Shown one piece after another: positions 18,572-28,184 of a stretch of DNA of 62,838 nucleotides. Location: the NCBI RefSeq assembly GCF_022427145.1, contig NZ_JAKSXN010000032.1:1-62838 (forward strand), in the 5' to 3' direction. The notes under the pieces are model-generated. The model had not been told where the DNA came from. It did no database searches and saw only the letters and a list, made by a program, of their open reading frames with translations. The stretch's first letter is position 1, and each line of letters opens with the position of its first letter. Source of the DNA: Paenibacillus timonensis (GTDB taxonomy: Bacteria > Bacillota > Bacilli > Paenibacillales > Paenibacillaceae). The position numbers and the translations under genes are program-made.

Positions 18572-18794
18572 CACCCCGCCTCCATCATAGCCGCTCCTCC
18601 GTCCCCGAACCATCAAGCGAAGCTGGCAATCTGTCAACCCTAGGTTGCGATTGGCCAAATTTAAGGTTTATTGCTCGGGAAATGAACGGTTTCTCCCAGT
18701 ATAAACCAGCCGGAAAAGAGGTTCCGTGATATTTTCAGCAGTGAATGGAAAGGAGGGGAAGGTATCCCGTAACCGCAAGGCAGCAAGCATGAAG

Positions 18795-19838
18795 TCAACG
18801 TTTCGGCAACCGCCGGAACGCCAGCAGAATGAGCAGCAGCATGCCAATATAGCCAAACAACGGATACAGATACGTTAATAAGGAAGCAAAGCCGGCCTGA
18901 CTAATCAAGAAGCAAGCAAGCAAAACGGCGAACAGGGTTGCGTTTTTGGGCACCTTGTAGAGGCTCTGCAGCTGCCGCGTGACCCCAAATACGTTGCCGA
19001 TCAGCGTCGTGAAGATTTCGCCGTAGATCACCAGCAAAAACAGTACGTGCAAAAACGGGCCCAGATCGCGCACGATTTCGGCCATCGGAATGTCATAGCC
19101 GAGCATCTCGGGCATCCGGGAATTCAAGGCAAAATGGTAGACCAGCAACATCGCCCCAAGTCCGACGCCTCCCCAAATCCCTCCCCATTTCAAGGTGCTC
19201 TCCTCCTGAACCTCGCTGCCTAGCGGAACCATCACCGCCTGAATAAAGGCAAAGTTCAAGGCAGCATAGACAAACGGACTAAGGACCCAGCGATACCCTT
19301 CCAACTGCTGCAGCTGCCAACCGTTCATCTCCAGAAGGCCCTCGGGTCGAATCGCCCGGAACGCAATCAAGCTCGTAAACAGAAGGATCATCGGAACGAC
19401 AAGCGCGTTCACGATGACGATGCCGTTCATTTCCTTGGTCATGACCAGGTAGCTTAAACCGATACTGATCACGATGCCTAGTTGATAGGGAAGCTGGAGC
19501 TGCTCGGCAAAAATCGAACCGGTGCCGGACAACATCACGGCGGTAACCCCAAGCAGGATCAGCAAAGTCATGAAATTGGCAACCTTCCCGAACAGGCGGC
19601 CAAACAAATGATCGTTGAATTCCTGGTACGAAAAGGCCTGGATTCGATGGGCGTATATCATCATTTTCGTACCCAGCCACATGAAGAGCAAAGTCGAAAC
19701 GATGATGCCTGCGGCGCCAACCGGACCGTAAATCGTAAAAAACTGCATGATCGATTGTCCCGACGCAAACCCGGCGCCCACTACCGTACCGATATAGGTC
19801 ACGGCAATTTGAAATATTTTGACCCAGCGACCGTTCAT
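18795..19838 (-). CDS. YkvI-family membrane protein (APC-like transporter)
   Basis: A 347-residue protein with about ten membrane helices, beginning YIGTVVGAGFASGQSIMQFF, the diagnostic N-terminus of YkvI-like members of the amino acid-polyamine-cation superfamily. The helix-1 glycine-rich break (GAGFASGQ) is kept. The substrate is not known. RBS GGAGGATAT. It is encoded alone, divergent from the AraC gene at 19992. Confidence 0.88.
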   Translation of the reverse strand: MNGRWVKIFQIAVTYIGTVVGAGFASGQSIMQFFTIYGPVGAAGIIVSTLLFMWLGTKMMIYAHRIQAFSYQEFNDHLFGRLFGKVANFMTLLILLGVTAVMLSGTGSIFAEQLQLPYQLGIVISIGLSYLVMTKEMNGIVIVNALVVPMILLFTSLIAFRAIRPEGLLEMNGWQLQQLEGYRWVLSPFVYAALNFAFIQAVMVPLGSEVQEESTLKWGGIWGGVGLGAMLLVYHFALNSRMPEMLGYDIPMAEIVRDLGPFLHVLFLLVIYGEIFTTLIGNVFGVTRQLQSLYKVPKNATLFAVLLACFLISQAGFASLLTYLYPLFGYIGMLLLILLAFRRLPKR

Positions 19839-19991
19839 ATATCCTCCATAATTGCCATTTTTTATATCTATCGTACTTTCATCCTATGTCCAAGCTCTTC
19901 CTTCTATTCTCGAAATAAAAAAGAGGATTCTCCGGCCGAAATGCAGTACATTTAGGAGGTAAAACCATCTCAACGACGCGGAGTGAGTCAC

Positions 19992-20819
19992 GTGAAATCG
20001 TTCTATCAAAACTGGAAACTGGATCCCGAGCTTCCGATGGATATCTATCAGAGCACCAACATCACGTTTTATCCCCATTTCCACGCCGAGATCGAGTTTA
20101 TTTATGTCGCATCCGGCGAGATCCGGATCGGCGTTAACGAAGAAAGCCGCTTGCTCCGGCAAGGCGACATGGTGATTTGCGGCAGCAACGACATCCACAC
20201 TTTCGACAGCCGGGGATTGGAATCGGAAATCGTCATTCTCATCTGCAAGCCCGAATGGATCACGATGTCCAAGAGCTGGCCGGTCGACTTTCGGTTCGCT
20301 TCCCCTTTTATTCCGGCGAACACCCCGGGTCTGGAGGCTGTAGACAAGCTGCTGGACGAGCTGATCCGGGAGAAAAACGAACGAGAACCCGGCTCGTTGC
20401 TGCTGCTGAAGGCCGGGATATTAAAGCTGTGCGGCAGTTTGCAAAGATACGCGGGCACCTTGCCGATGGACCGTTCGACCAAGGAGAAAACCGAATCCCG
20501 CCGGGAACGGATGCAGCAAATTTTGTCCTATATCGAGGACCATTACCACGAGGAACTAAATGTTGCGTTCATGGCGGAGCATTTTGCTATGGAACCTTCC
20601 CATTTCAGCCGGTCCTTCAAAGCCGCCATCGGCATGAACTTCAAAACTTACCTCAACACGGTACGGGTATTAAGCGCCGAGCACCAGCTGTTGACCAGCG
20701 ATCTCAGCATCATGGAAGTTGCCCTGGAGTGCGGCTTCAACAGCATTCGTACGTTTAACCGCGTATTCAAGGAGATTCGGGGCTGCATCCCTTCCAGCCT
20801 GCGCCACTCGGAGAGTTGA
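19992..20819 (+). CDS. AraC-family regulator with cupin sensor
   Basis: A 275-residue regulator. The start chosen is GTG at 19992, spaced from GGAGTGA; a GTG 9 nt earlier is also in frame. Residues 20-110 form a cupin (FYPHFHAEIEFIYVASGEIRI... LLRQGDMVICGSNDIH). Residues 170-275 hold the AraC double HTH (LNVAFMAEHFAMEPSHFSRSFK; IMEVALECGFNSIRTFNRVFKEIRG). Regulators of this shape control the sugar-metabolism genes they precede, here probably the Gfo/ThuA cluster. A strong AGGAGGT at 19955-19961 lacks a normal start codon at the right distance. Confidence 0.92.
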   Translation: MKSFYQNWKLDPELPMDIYQSTNITFYPHFHAEIEFIYVASGEIRIGVNEESRLLRQGDMVICGSNDIHTFDSRGLESEIVILICKPEWITMSKSWPVDFRFASPFIPANTPGLEAVDKLLDELIREKNEREPGSLLLLKAGILKLCGSLQRYAGTLPMDRSTKEKTESRRERMQQILSYIEDHYHEELNVAFMAEHFAMEPSHFSRSFKAAIGMNFKTYLNTVRVLSAEHQLLTSDLSIMEVALECGFNSIRTFNRVFKEIRGCIPSSLRHSES

Positions 20820-20956
20820 ACGATTTCCGCAAAAAGTGGAAAAACGCATATTTTGTCCAGGATTCCGCATAAACTGGCGAGAGAAATCGGGGGAATCTAT
20901 TTATAATGATTCTTGAATAAAGAGCAATTCATCTACCCGCGAAACGGAGGAATTCG

Positions 20957-22117
20957 ATGAACCCGCTGCGTGTCGGAATGATCGGTTACAAGTTTATGGG
21001 CAAAGCCCACAGCAACGCTTACCGGGCGCTGCCGATGTTTTTTCCCGGTGCCTTAAAGCCGGAGATGGCCGTATTATGCGGCCGCAATGAGGAAGCGGTG
21101 CAAGAGGCCGCGAATCACCTGGGCTGGCGCGAAATCGTCACGGATTGGCGGGAGCTCGTCGCCAGGGACGATATCGACCTGATCGACATCAATGCGCCCA
21201 GCGATGCCCACAAAGAAATTGCCCTTGCGGCGGCCCGGGCGGGCAAGCATATTTTTTGCGAGAAACCGTTAGCGCTTACATTAAAGGATGCCCGCGAGAT
21301 GCTGGATGCGGCCGAAGCAGCCGGGGTCGCCCATATGGTCGGCTTCAACTACCGCTTCTCGCCGGCAGTCAAGCTGGCCAAGGAGCTGGTGCAGAGCGGC
21401 CGGTTGGGCCAGATCTACCATTTCCGGGCCTGGTTCCTGCAAGACTGGATCCTTGATCCGTCCTTCCCGCTCGTCTGGCGGCTGCAAAAAGACGTTGCCG
21501 GCTCGGGGTCCCACGGCGATTTGGGCGCCCATTTGATCGACCTCGCCCATTATTTGGTCGGGGATATTCGCGAAGTCATCGGCATGAGCGAGACGTTTAT
21601 CAAGGAGCGGCCGCTGGCCGAAAATATGACGGGCCTCAGCGCCAAAAGCAGCGCGGATGCACCGAAAGGTCCGGTCACGGTCGACGACGCCACGTTATTC
21701 CTGGCCCGATTCGCAAACGGCGCATTGGGCAGCTTTGAAGCGACCCGGTTCGCCGCCGGCCACCGTTCGACGAATGCTTTCGAGATCAACGGCAGCCTGG
21801 GGAGCGTAAAATTCGATTTCGAGCGGATGAACGAGCTCGAGGTGTACTTCACCTCCGATGAAGCCGATGTTCAAGGCTTTCGGCGCGTGCTTGCGACCGA
21901 TCCGGCGCACGCCTACGCCGAAGCATGGTGGCCGCCGGGGCACACGATCGGGTTCGAGCACACGTTCACGCACGAGATGCTTGAGCTGACTTCGGCGATC
22001 CGCGAACGCCGCCAGCCCGTGCCCAGCTTCCGCGAAGGCGTACAGTGCCAGGCGGTGCTGGAAGCGGTCGAGCGTTCGGTCGCGGAGCGGCGATGGGTCG
22101 ACATCTCGGAAATGTAA
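20957..22117 (+). CDS. Gfo/Idh/MocA-family sugar dehydrogenase
   Basis: A 386-residue NAD(P)-dependent oxidoreductase. The N-terminal Rossmann fold reads GMIGYKFMGKAHSNAYR, with the catalytic EKP motif in FCEKPLALT. The C-terminal domain has the conserved GSHGDLGAHLIDLAHYLVGDI (catalytic His region). The presumed reaction is oxidation of a sugar or inositol hydroxyl; the substrate is unknown. It follows the AraC gene in the same direction. A 446-nt repeat-rich gap separates it from thuA. Confidence 0.92.
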   Translation: MNPLRVGMIGYKFMGKAHSNAYRALPMFFPGALKPEMAVLCGRNEEAVQEAANHLGWREIVTDWRELVARDDIDLIDINAPSDAHKEIALAAARAGKHIFCEKPLALTLKDAREMLDAAEAAGVAHMVGFNYRFSPAVKLAKELVQSGRLGQIYHFRAWFLQDWILDPSFPLVWRLQKDVAGSGSHGDLGAHLIDLAHYLVGDIREVIGMSETFIKERPLAENMTGLSAKSSADAPKGPVTVDDATLFLARFANGALGSFEATRFAAGHRSTNAFEINGSLGSVKFDFERMNELEVYFTSDEADVQGFRRVLATDPAHAYAEAWWPPGHTIGFEHTFTHEMLELTSAIRERRQPVPSFREGVQCQAVLEAVERSVAERRWVDISEM

Positions 22118-22563
22118 CCTCGAACCGATACAGCGGATCCGGCGACTTCGCCCGGAAATGTGGCCGGCTCGAGGGGCTAATACGGAGATCGGGCAGATTA
22201 TGGGGCCTGGGGCACCGGAAATGCCGCCCCGGCCGGGAGCTAATACCGGAATACGGCTCGACCTGTGTGAACTAACATCGGAATGTTCGTCCGACTCGGA
22301 GACTTAACGGACCGTAGCGACCTTATTGGTCAATTTCCCGGGTATTTCCCGGTGTAACGGACTTCAGGGACCTTGTTAGGCTCTTATAGCGTACATTTGG
22401 ACGCTTATCTCCGAAATAAGGGCTCCTCGGTCCGTTAATAACCGCGACTACACAAGTGGAGGTTAATAACGTCTCTGGTGTCCGTTAGCAAAACCAACAG
22501 CTAGGTGAGCAACCGAAATGTTTCCGGAGGAAACATACCTTATAGGAGAGAAGGATAAGTGAA
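22118..22563. repeat. repeat-rich intergenic region with a four-arm array
   Basis: No gene is visible. From 22178 the stretch holds degenerate units (CTAATACGG.., CTAATACCGG.., CTAACATCGG.. at 22178, 22241, 22273). It then has four 23-nt arms of the type TAACGGAC..AG..C(C/G)TT(A/G)TT: two on the plus strand (22305-22327, 22355-22377) and two inverted (22415-22437, 22465-22487). Start-to-start spacing is 50, 60 and 50 nt. A hairpin ATGTTTCCGGAGGAAACAT (22518-22536) follows. Confidence 0.85.
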
Positions 22564-23295
22564 ATGAAAAAAGCATTAATCGTCTGGGGCGGCTGGGATG
22601 GACACGAGCCGGAACAGGTAGCCGGAATCTTCGCCGGCGCTCTGCGGGAGCATGCATTTGAGGTGGAGGTCTCCGATACCCTGGAGGCTTATGCCGATGC
22701 GGAAAAGCTGCTTGGTCTTGATTTGATCGTGCCGGTGTGGACGATGGGAACCATCGCCCAGGAGCTGGTGAATAACGTGTCGGCGGCGGTGCAGGCGGGA
22801 ACTGGCCTGGCCGGCTGCCATGGCGGGATGTGCGATTCGTTCCGGAACAACGTCGATTGGCAATTTATGACCGGCGGACAATGGGTCGCCCACCCGGGCA
22901 ACGACGGAGTCGATTACAAGGTCGAAATCATCGCCAATTCCAGTCCGCTTGTGGAAGGAATCGAAGACTTTCGCGTCCAGACGGAGCAGTATTACCTGCA
23001 TGTCGATCCCGCGGTCGAGGTGCTGGCCACCACCCGTTTCCCGGTCGTTGACGGCCCTCACCGCCTGAACAAACCGGTTGATATGCCCGTCGTGTGGACG
23101 AAACGCTGGGGCCTCGGACGAGTGTACTATAATTCGCTGGGACATCATGCCGATATCGTCGACCTGCCGCCGGTGAAGGAAATGATGACCCGCGGGATGC
23201 TGTGGGCGGCGGAAGGCAAGCGGCTAGCCTTGGAGTCGCAAGGCGGAAGCACGCGGAGCCAGAACAACTATACGGGCATGGGGGATAGCCAATAA
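22564..23295 (+). CDS. ThuA-like domain protein (trehalose utilisation family)
   Basis: A 243-residue class I glutamine amidotransferase-like fold of the ThuA family: MKKALIVWGGWDGHEP at the start, GLAGCHGGMCDSF in the centre, and HPGNDGVDYKVEI, PVVWTKRWGLGRVYYNSLGH toward the end. ThuA proteins travel with Gfo/Idh/MocA dehydrogenases and act in disaccharide catabolism in rhizobia; the chemistry here is unproven. The stop codon overlaps the ATG of the next gene (TAATG), which indicates a coupled pair. Confidence 0.9.
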   Translation: MKKALIVWGGWDGHEPEQVAGIFAGALREHAFEVEVSDTLEAYADAEKLLGLDLIVPVWTMGTIAQELVNNVSAAVQAGTGLAGCHGGMCDSFRNNVDWQFMTGGQWVAHPGNDGVDYKVEIIANSSPLVEGIEDFRVQTEQYYLHVDPAVEVLATTRFPVVDGPHRLNKPVDMPVVWTKRWGLGRVYYNSLGHHADIVDLPPVKEMMTRGMLWAAEGKRLALESQGGSTRSQNNYTGMGDSQ

Positions 23296-24398
23296 TGGAC
23301 AAGATCAAGGTGGGGATTATCGGTTGCGGCAAAATCAGCGGCATCTACATGGAAAATTGCGCGAAGTTCGAGGTGCTTGATCTTGTGGCCTGCGCCGATC
23401 TCGACGTGAACCGGGCGCGGGAGCAAGCCAAACAATATCACATCCCCCGGGCCAGCTCGGTTGACGAGCTGCTGCAGGATCCCGACATACAAATCGTGAT
23501 CAACCTGACGATTCCGGCGGCACATGCCGAGGTTTGCCTGAAAGCGTTGGAAGCCGGCAAACATGTGTACGTGGAGAAGCCGCTCGCCGTGACCCGCGAA
23601 GAAGGGAAGGCCGTCCTCGAAGCGGCCCGTCAGCGCGGGCTCATGGTCGGCAGCGCACCGGAGACGTTCTTCGGCGCCGGAATCCAGACGGCGCTGAAGC
23701 TGATTCAAGACGGCGCGATCGGACGGCCCGTCTCGGCGGCGGCGTTCATGATGAGCCGCGGCCATGAATTTTGGCATCCGGACCCGGAATTTTATTATGC
23801 CAAGGGCGGCGGGCCCATGTTCGATATGGGCCCTTACTACCTAACGGCACTGATCCAACTGCTGGGTCCGATCAAGCGGATCGCCGGCATGACCGGCAAG
23901 GCGCTGGACCGGCGTACGATTACCAGCGAGAAAAAGTACGGGCAATCGATTGATGTCGAGATACCGACCCATGTCACGGGCACGCTGGAATTTGCGCAAG
24001 GCGCCATCGTGACGTTGACCACCAGCTTCGATATTTTCGGCGGCAGTACGCTGCCGCCGATCGAAATTCACGGGACCGAAGGCACCTTGCTCGTGCCCGA
24101 TCCCAATTCCTTCGGCGGCCCGGTGAAGCTGCGCCGGATCGGCGAAGAAGCCTGGACCGAGGTGCCGCTGCTTCCCGGCTACGCCGAGAACAGCCGCGGC
24201 ATCGGCCCGGCCGACATGGCCAGCGCCCTGCTGCACGAACGGCCGCACCGCGCCAGCGGCGAGCTGGCTTACCACGTGCTGGAGGCGATGTGGGGCTTCC
24301 ACGATGCTTCTGATGCGGGTCGCTTCTATGAGATGCAGAGCACTTGCACGCCCCCGGCTGCATTGCCGACGAACCTTGCGCCGTTCACGCTGGATTAG
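23295..24398 (+). CDS. Gfo/Idh/MocA-family oxidoreductase
   Basis: A 367-residue dehydrogenase with N-terminal GIIGCGKISGIYMENC, the EKP motif in YVEKPLAVTREEG, and the domain-2 segment GGPMFDMGPYYLTALIQLLGPIKRI with the usual catalytic position. It overlaps thuA by one base and probably acts on the same keto- or disaccharide substrate. Different from the first Gfo gene (20957), so the cluster holds two non-identical members. Confidence 0.92.
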   Translation: MDKIKVGIIGCGKISGIYMENCAKFEVLDLVACADLDVNRAREQAKQYHIPRASSVDELLQDPDIQIVINLTIPAAHAEVCLKALEAGKHVYVEKPLAVTREEGKAVLEAARQRGLMVGSAPETFFGAGIQTALKLIQDGAIGRPVSAAAFMMSRGHEFWHPDPEFYYAKGGGPMFDMGPYYLTALIQLLGPIKRIAGMTGKALDRRTITSEKKYGQSIDVEIPTHVTGTLEFAQGAIVTLTTSFDIFGGSTLPPIEIHGTEGTLLVPDPNSFGGPVKLRRIGEEAWTEVPLLPGYAENSRGIGPADMASALLHERPHRASGELAYHVLEAMWGFHDASDAGRFYEMQSTCTPPAALPTNLAPFTLD

Positions 24399-24414
24399 GA
24401 AACAGCTGGTGTAG

Positions 24415-24445
24415 ACAAATAAGGGCAGTTTATGCCCTTATTTGT
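24415..24445. terminator. hairpin between converging genes
   Basis: ACAAATAAGGGC (24415-24426) / GCCCTTATTTGT (24434-24445), a 12-bp perfect stem between the oxidoreductase and the histidine kinase gene. The T-run is inside the stem rather than after it. Confidence 0.6.
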
Positions 24446-24554
24446 GCTTCAAAGCGAAACTGGTGCATAGCAGGGCCTGGGCGATAGACGCTCGTTCCGA
24501 TCCCGTCGTTCCCAGGTCGACCAGCATGCTTTTCCCTCCTGCTCCTTCGGATCC

Positions 24555-27500
24555 TCATTCCGTTTCCGCCGCGGCGGCGACAAAAAGGCTACCCGGTCCG
24601 CCTTTCGTATCCGTCTCTCGGATACGGAAGGATACCCTCGTCCCCCGTCCTTCCGCGCTTTCAATCACCAGTTCTTCTCCGTAAAGCAGCTTGATCCGCT
24701 GGCTGATATTCCAGAGGCCTACGCCTCTTTGGTTCGTGTCCCGGCTTCGCAACTCCTCCAATTTACGTTCGCTCATGCCGCATCCGTTATCCTCGACGGA
24801 CAAATATGTCCCGGTCGGCGTGTCTTTTACGGTCAGCTTTACTTTACCGCCTTTGCGTTGGGTCATGAGGCCATGGCGGATGGCATTTTCCACCAGAGGC
24901 TGCAGCACCAAGGGAGGTAGCCGCAGCATCGTATCAGCGTCGACCTCGTATTCCACCTCTAAGCGCGGGCCGAACCGCGCCTTTTCGATATGAACGTAAG
25001 CGGAGACCAGCTCAAGCTCGCTTTCGAGCGTGGTTAAGGAATCCAACTGCTTGAAATCGAAGCTGCCGCGCAAATAACGGGACAACTCCAACGTCAATTC
25101 CTCCGCCTGCTCCGGATCGGCCAGGCACAACTGGGCGATCGAGTTCAGGGTATTGTACAGAAAATGCGGATTGATTTGAGAACGAAGGAAAGCAATCTCG
25201 GCATCCTTGGCATTGTTGACCGAAGCCTTCAAGTTGGTCAAGCTGCGGACGCGCGCCATCAGTTCCTCGGCCTCGAACGGCATGGCAACGAAATCGTTAG
25301 CCCCGTTCTCCACGGACCACTTCATGTCGTCCTCCCGGTTTCGGTCCGTCAACGTAAGCACAGGCAGCTCAAACGGAGAGAAGCGCTCACGAATGCCGTG
25401 CAACACTTCGATGCCGCTCATGTCGGGCAAAGCGATGTCAAGGATGACCAGGTAATACGGCGAGTTGGCCTTCCCCAGCTCCTCCAAAACCTGCCGGCCG
25501 CGATTCGCCAACACCACCGAGTAACCTTCAAGTAGAAGCAAATTACGTATCGATTGCTGGTTTACCAGTTCATGCTCCACGACCAAGACCGTCTTGCCTC
25601 CGTCCCCCTTTACATAAAGCGGGTAAGCCGAGCCGGCCCCCAGTACTTCTGCGGACGTCCCGGTCAAGCGGTCCTCCGCAGCCGTCGTCTTCTCCCGCCA
25701 CGGCTCGTGCAGCGGCCCCCGCTCTGCCCGCGGCAACGTAAAAGTGAACGCCAAGCCTTCCTCCGGCTTTACGACGGCACGGATCGTCCCGCCATGAAGC
25801 TTGATCAGCTCTTGGGTCATGCTTAACCCTAGGTTGGCCCCGCCGTTCTCCAGGGCTTCGGCGTCGCCATACTGCTCGAAGGACCAAAACAACCGCTGCG
25901 GCATGTCCGACGGCAAATCTTTCGCTGTATTCCGGATCGTCACCCGCACTTGGTCAAGGACGGCTTCCGCGTCAACGACGACGTTCCCTTGCTCGGCATA
26001 CTTGATCGCATAGCCGATCAAATGGTGCAAAATCTGATGAAGCCGATGGCTGTCCGCATCCACCGCGGGAAATTGCTCGGGCACCCGGTTGATCAGTTCG
26101 ATTCGAGTACCGCTAAGGGAAAACCGATGCACCTGGACCACCGCAGCCACATGATCCCTTAAACTCAACGCCGTGCGGAACAAGCGGATATCGCCATGCT
26201 TCATTTTGGAGTAATCAAGCAGCTCGTTAACCAGATAGGTCAGCCTCCGGCCGCTGTTCATCACGATGTTCAAATTCCATGCCTGAGGCTCATTGACCGG
26301 ACCTTCCACGCCTTTAAGCAGCGTATCAGTAATGTTCACGATGGCATTGAGCGGAGTTTTCAGCTCATGGGAGGTGCTGGCGAGGAAGTCGTCCTTGATC
26401 CGGTCCAATCGAATCAGCTGGTTTTTCATCCGGTCGACGGTTTGATAGGCCTCGAAAAACTTAAGCACAACCTGAACAACCATAATCAAGTTGAACAATA
26501 CGAGATAGAACTGCTGGACCCATAACGTCTCTTTCCAGGAGAGGGCAAATAAGATCGTATCGAGCGAATACAGATTAATCGTGAGGATAGACATGAATAA
26601 CAGCAAAGACTGGAGCGGTTTATCTTGCCGACCGCTTAAGTAGAATGCAGCCGACTTGTACAACAGCCAGAGGCTCATTAGCTCGTAGATAAAAACGACA
26701 TATGCCTGATACGGATTGTACATTCGAATGGGCAAGACGGCGACGGAGACGGAGAAAAGAACCAATACGCCGATGATGCCCTGCAGCGCTCGCAGCGGAA
26801 TGATGCGGCTTTGCAGTTTGTAGAAGAAGAGCGCCACGAAAATATAGCATCCCATGGTAACGATGTCTTTGATTTTGTACAGCGTCTCGAACGAAAGATC
26901 GGGGAGGAGCAAAGTAAGCGTCCTTTCGCCGGACAAACCATGATAAATGGAAAACAGCAGGCAGACGAACGCCGCCAGAAGCAAAGAGCTATCCCTCTTC
27001 CGGTATTTCGCCGCGACCGCGTAACTAATAAAGGATATGAGCGCCAATACGGCAAGCACGGCCAATGTGCTGAATTCCCTTGCTAAGCTGATTTTTAGGA
27101 TCCGATCCATGGGTGCTTGTTGGCCGAAGTAGAGTGGAAACGGGATGCCGGAATTAATATAATCGAAGTTCGCAACCTGAACGACGATTTCAACCTCGCC
27201 CCGCTCGATCGGAATCAGTGCGCTTTGCGGGATATTCCCCGCTTCGTACGATTTGGCGCTCAAGGCGGGCTTACCGTCTTCGATCAGCTTGCGGCCGTTG
27301 ACGTAAATCGTGCTGGCGAAACGTATATTGGTCTTCTTCAACGTATAAATTCCGCTAACCGGCAGATTCTTCATGACGAGCCGGTATGTCGCCGCACCGT
27401 AGGCCGGGAGATCGTGATTGCCGATCGCCTTGCCGTTCCATGACGCCGGCACCGGCAAATAAGCATCCGGCAATCGCTCGGGCGCCTGGCGAAAATCATC

Positions 27501-27710
27501 CGGAACCAACAGTTGGTTCCAATAAAATTCCCAGTCGCCGTCCAGCTTGATTCTTGCTTGCCGGTCCGGGTCCCAGCCCGAAAGATCCAGAACCCCTTGG
27601 CGGGCGCTCATCGCTTGTGTCCGCGTTTCGCGGCCAAGCAGCATCGACAAAGGGATTACCGCCGAGAATACTAAGCCAAGCAATATGATGATCATGATCC
27701 TCTTTAGCAC
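24555..27710 (-). CDS. hybrid sensor histidine kinase with two kinase modules (7TMR-DISM type)
   Basis: A 1051-residue protein starting at GTG (RBS AGAAGGAG). An N-terminal signal/anchor helix is followed by an extracellular beta-sandwich (35-195) and about seven membrane helices (205-415). Then come HisKA with SHELKTPLNAI (His448), a HATPase domain (540-660), a receiver (706-825, Asp758), and finally a LytS-type kinase core (LRSQINPHFLYNTLN, His849) with its own HATPase (PPLVLQPLVENAIRHG). The first ATPase lacks the N-box Asn (LIGYAIKYA). The receiver has EHE instead of the acidic pair and Met810 where the conserved Lys belongs. The last module looks fully active. No response regulator gene is adjacent. 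Confidence 0.9.
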   Translation of the reverse strand: MLKRIMIIILLGLVFSAVIPLSMLLGRETRTQAMSARQGVLDLSGWDPDRQARIKLDGDWEFYWNQLLVPDDFRQAPERLPDAYLPVPASWNGKAIGNHDLPAYGAATYRLVMKNLPVSGIYTLKKTNIRFASTIYVNGRKLIEDGKPALSAKSYEAGNIPQSALIPIERGEVEIVVQVANFDYINSGIPFPLYFGQQAPMDRILKISLAREFSTLAVLAVLALISFISYAVAAKYRKRDSSLLLAAFVCLLFSIYHGLSGERTLTLLLPDLSFETLYKIKDIVTMGCYIFVALFFYKLQSRIIPLRALQGIIGVLVLFSVSVAVLPIRMYNPYQAYVVFIYELMSLWLLYKSAAFYLSGRQDKPLQSLLLFMSILTINLYSLDTILFALSWKETLWVQQFYLVLFNLIMVVQVVLKFFEAYQTVDRMKNQLIRLDRIKDDFLASTSHELKTPLNAIVNITDTLLKGVEGPVNEPQAWNLNIVMNSGRRLTYLVNELLDYSKMKHGDIRLFRTALSLRDHVAAVVQVHRFSLSGTRIELINRVPEQFPAVDADSHRLHQILHHLIGYAIKYAEQGNVVVDAEAVLDQVRVTIRNTAKDLPSDMPQRLFWSFEQYGDAEALENGGANLGLSMTQELIKLHGGTIRAVVKPEEGLAFTFTLPRAERGPLHEPWREKTTAAEDRLTGTSAEVLGAGSAYPLYVKGDGGKTVLVVEHELVNQQSIRNLLLLEGYSVVLANRGRQVLEELGKANSPYYLVILDIALPDMSGIEVLHGIRERFSPFELPVLTLTDRNREDDMKWSVENGANDFVAMPFEAEELMARVRSLTNLKASVNNAKDAEIAFLRSQINPHFLYNTLNSIAQLCLADPEQAEELTLELSRYLRGSFDFKQLDSLTTLESELELVSAYVHIEKARFGPRLEVEYEVDADTMLRLPPLVLQPLVENAIRHGLMTQRKGGKVKLTVKDTPTGTYLSVEDNGCGMSERKLEELRSRDTNQRGVGLWNISQRIKLLYGEELVIESAEGRGTRVSFRIRETDTKGGPGSLFVAAAAETE

Positions 27711-27891
27711 GGGGGCAGCTCCTTCTCTTTACCAAAAACCCTCAAGTGTCTACCATTTTATAGGCTTTTGATGCGAGATGACAACGATAATATTTGGAAG
27801 AAGAGCTTCGGTAATCTGGAAAACCGCGAATAGTCCAAACTCAGCGCGCCATATAGATGAACAGCGAATGACGGAGAGGAATGGAGAACCA

Positions 27892-28131
27892 ATGGCCGAA
27901 ATGAAACAACGTCCCTTTATTTTTGTGACGATCAAGGCGTCTACGATCCGAAACATCCTAATTCTGGATCTCATCGCCGGGACCGGGCTTTACTACCTGA
28001 TCAAGCTGGCGACCGCCAGCGTGCTGTTGGGCACGATGGGCAGCGCCTTGGGGACGGAGGCGATGAAGCGAATTCCCGTAACGCGGTTGATCCAAATGAA
28101 TCGGGGCATATCCCCAGTAAAAAAAGGCTGA
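27892..28131 (+). CDS. small hypothetical membrane protein
   Basis: A 79-residue ORF starting at 27892 (MAEMKQRPF) after ATGGAG. It has one hydrophobic segment (about 19-45) between basic ends and finishes GISPVKKG. Not recognised. It is divergent from the histidine kinase and is followed by a strong terminator, which supports it being real. A longer in-frame start at 27781 lacks a ribosome binding site. Confidence 0.5.
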   Translation: MAEMKQRPFIFVTIKASTIRNILILDLIAGTGLYYLIKLATASVLLGTMGSALGTEAMKRIPVTRLIQMNRGISPVKKG

Positions 28132-28160
28132 TCGTCCGCTTGCCAACGATCAGCCTTTTC
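28119..28160. terminator. bidirectional terminator
   Basis: AAAAAGGCTGATCGT / ACGATCAGCCTTTT with flanking A and T runs, between the small ORF and the converging SDR gene. Confidence 0.85.
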
Positions 28161-28184
28161 AAAAGGCGGTCTGCCCGCCGCGCG

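Noticed and set aside
19955..19961. Strong AGGAGGT suggesting another gene start before the AraC gene
   Set aside because: No ATG, GTG or TTG lies at a normal distance; an ATC start would be needed and the resulting frame shows no recognisable protein.
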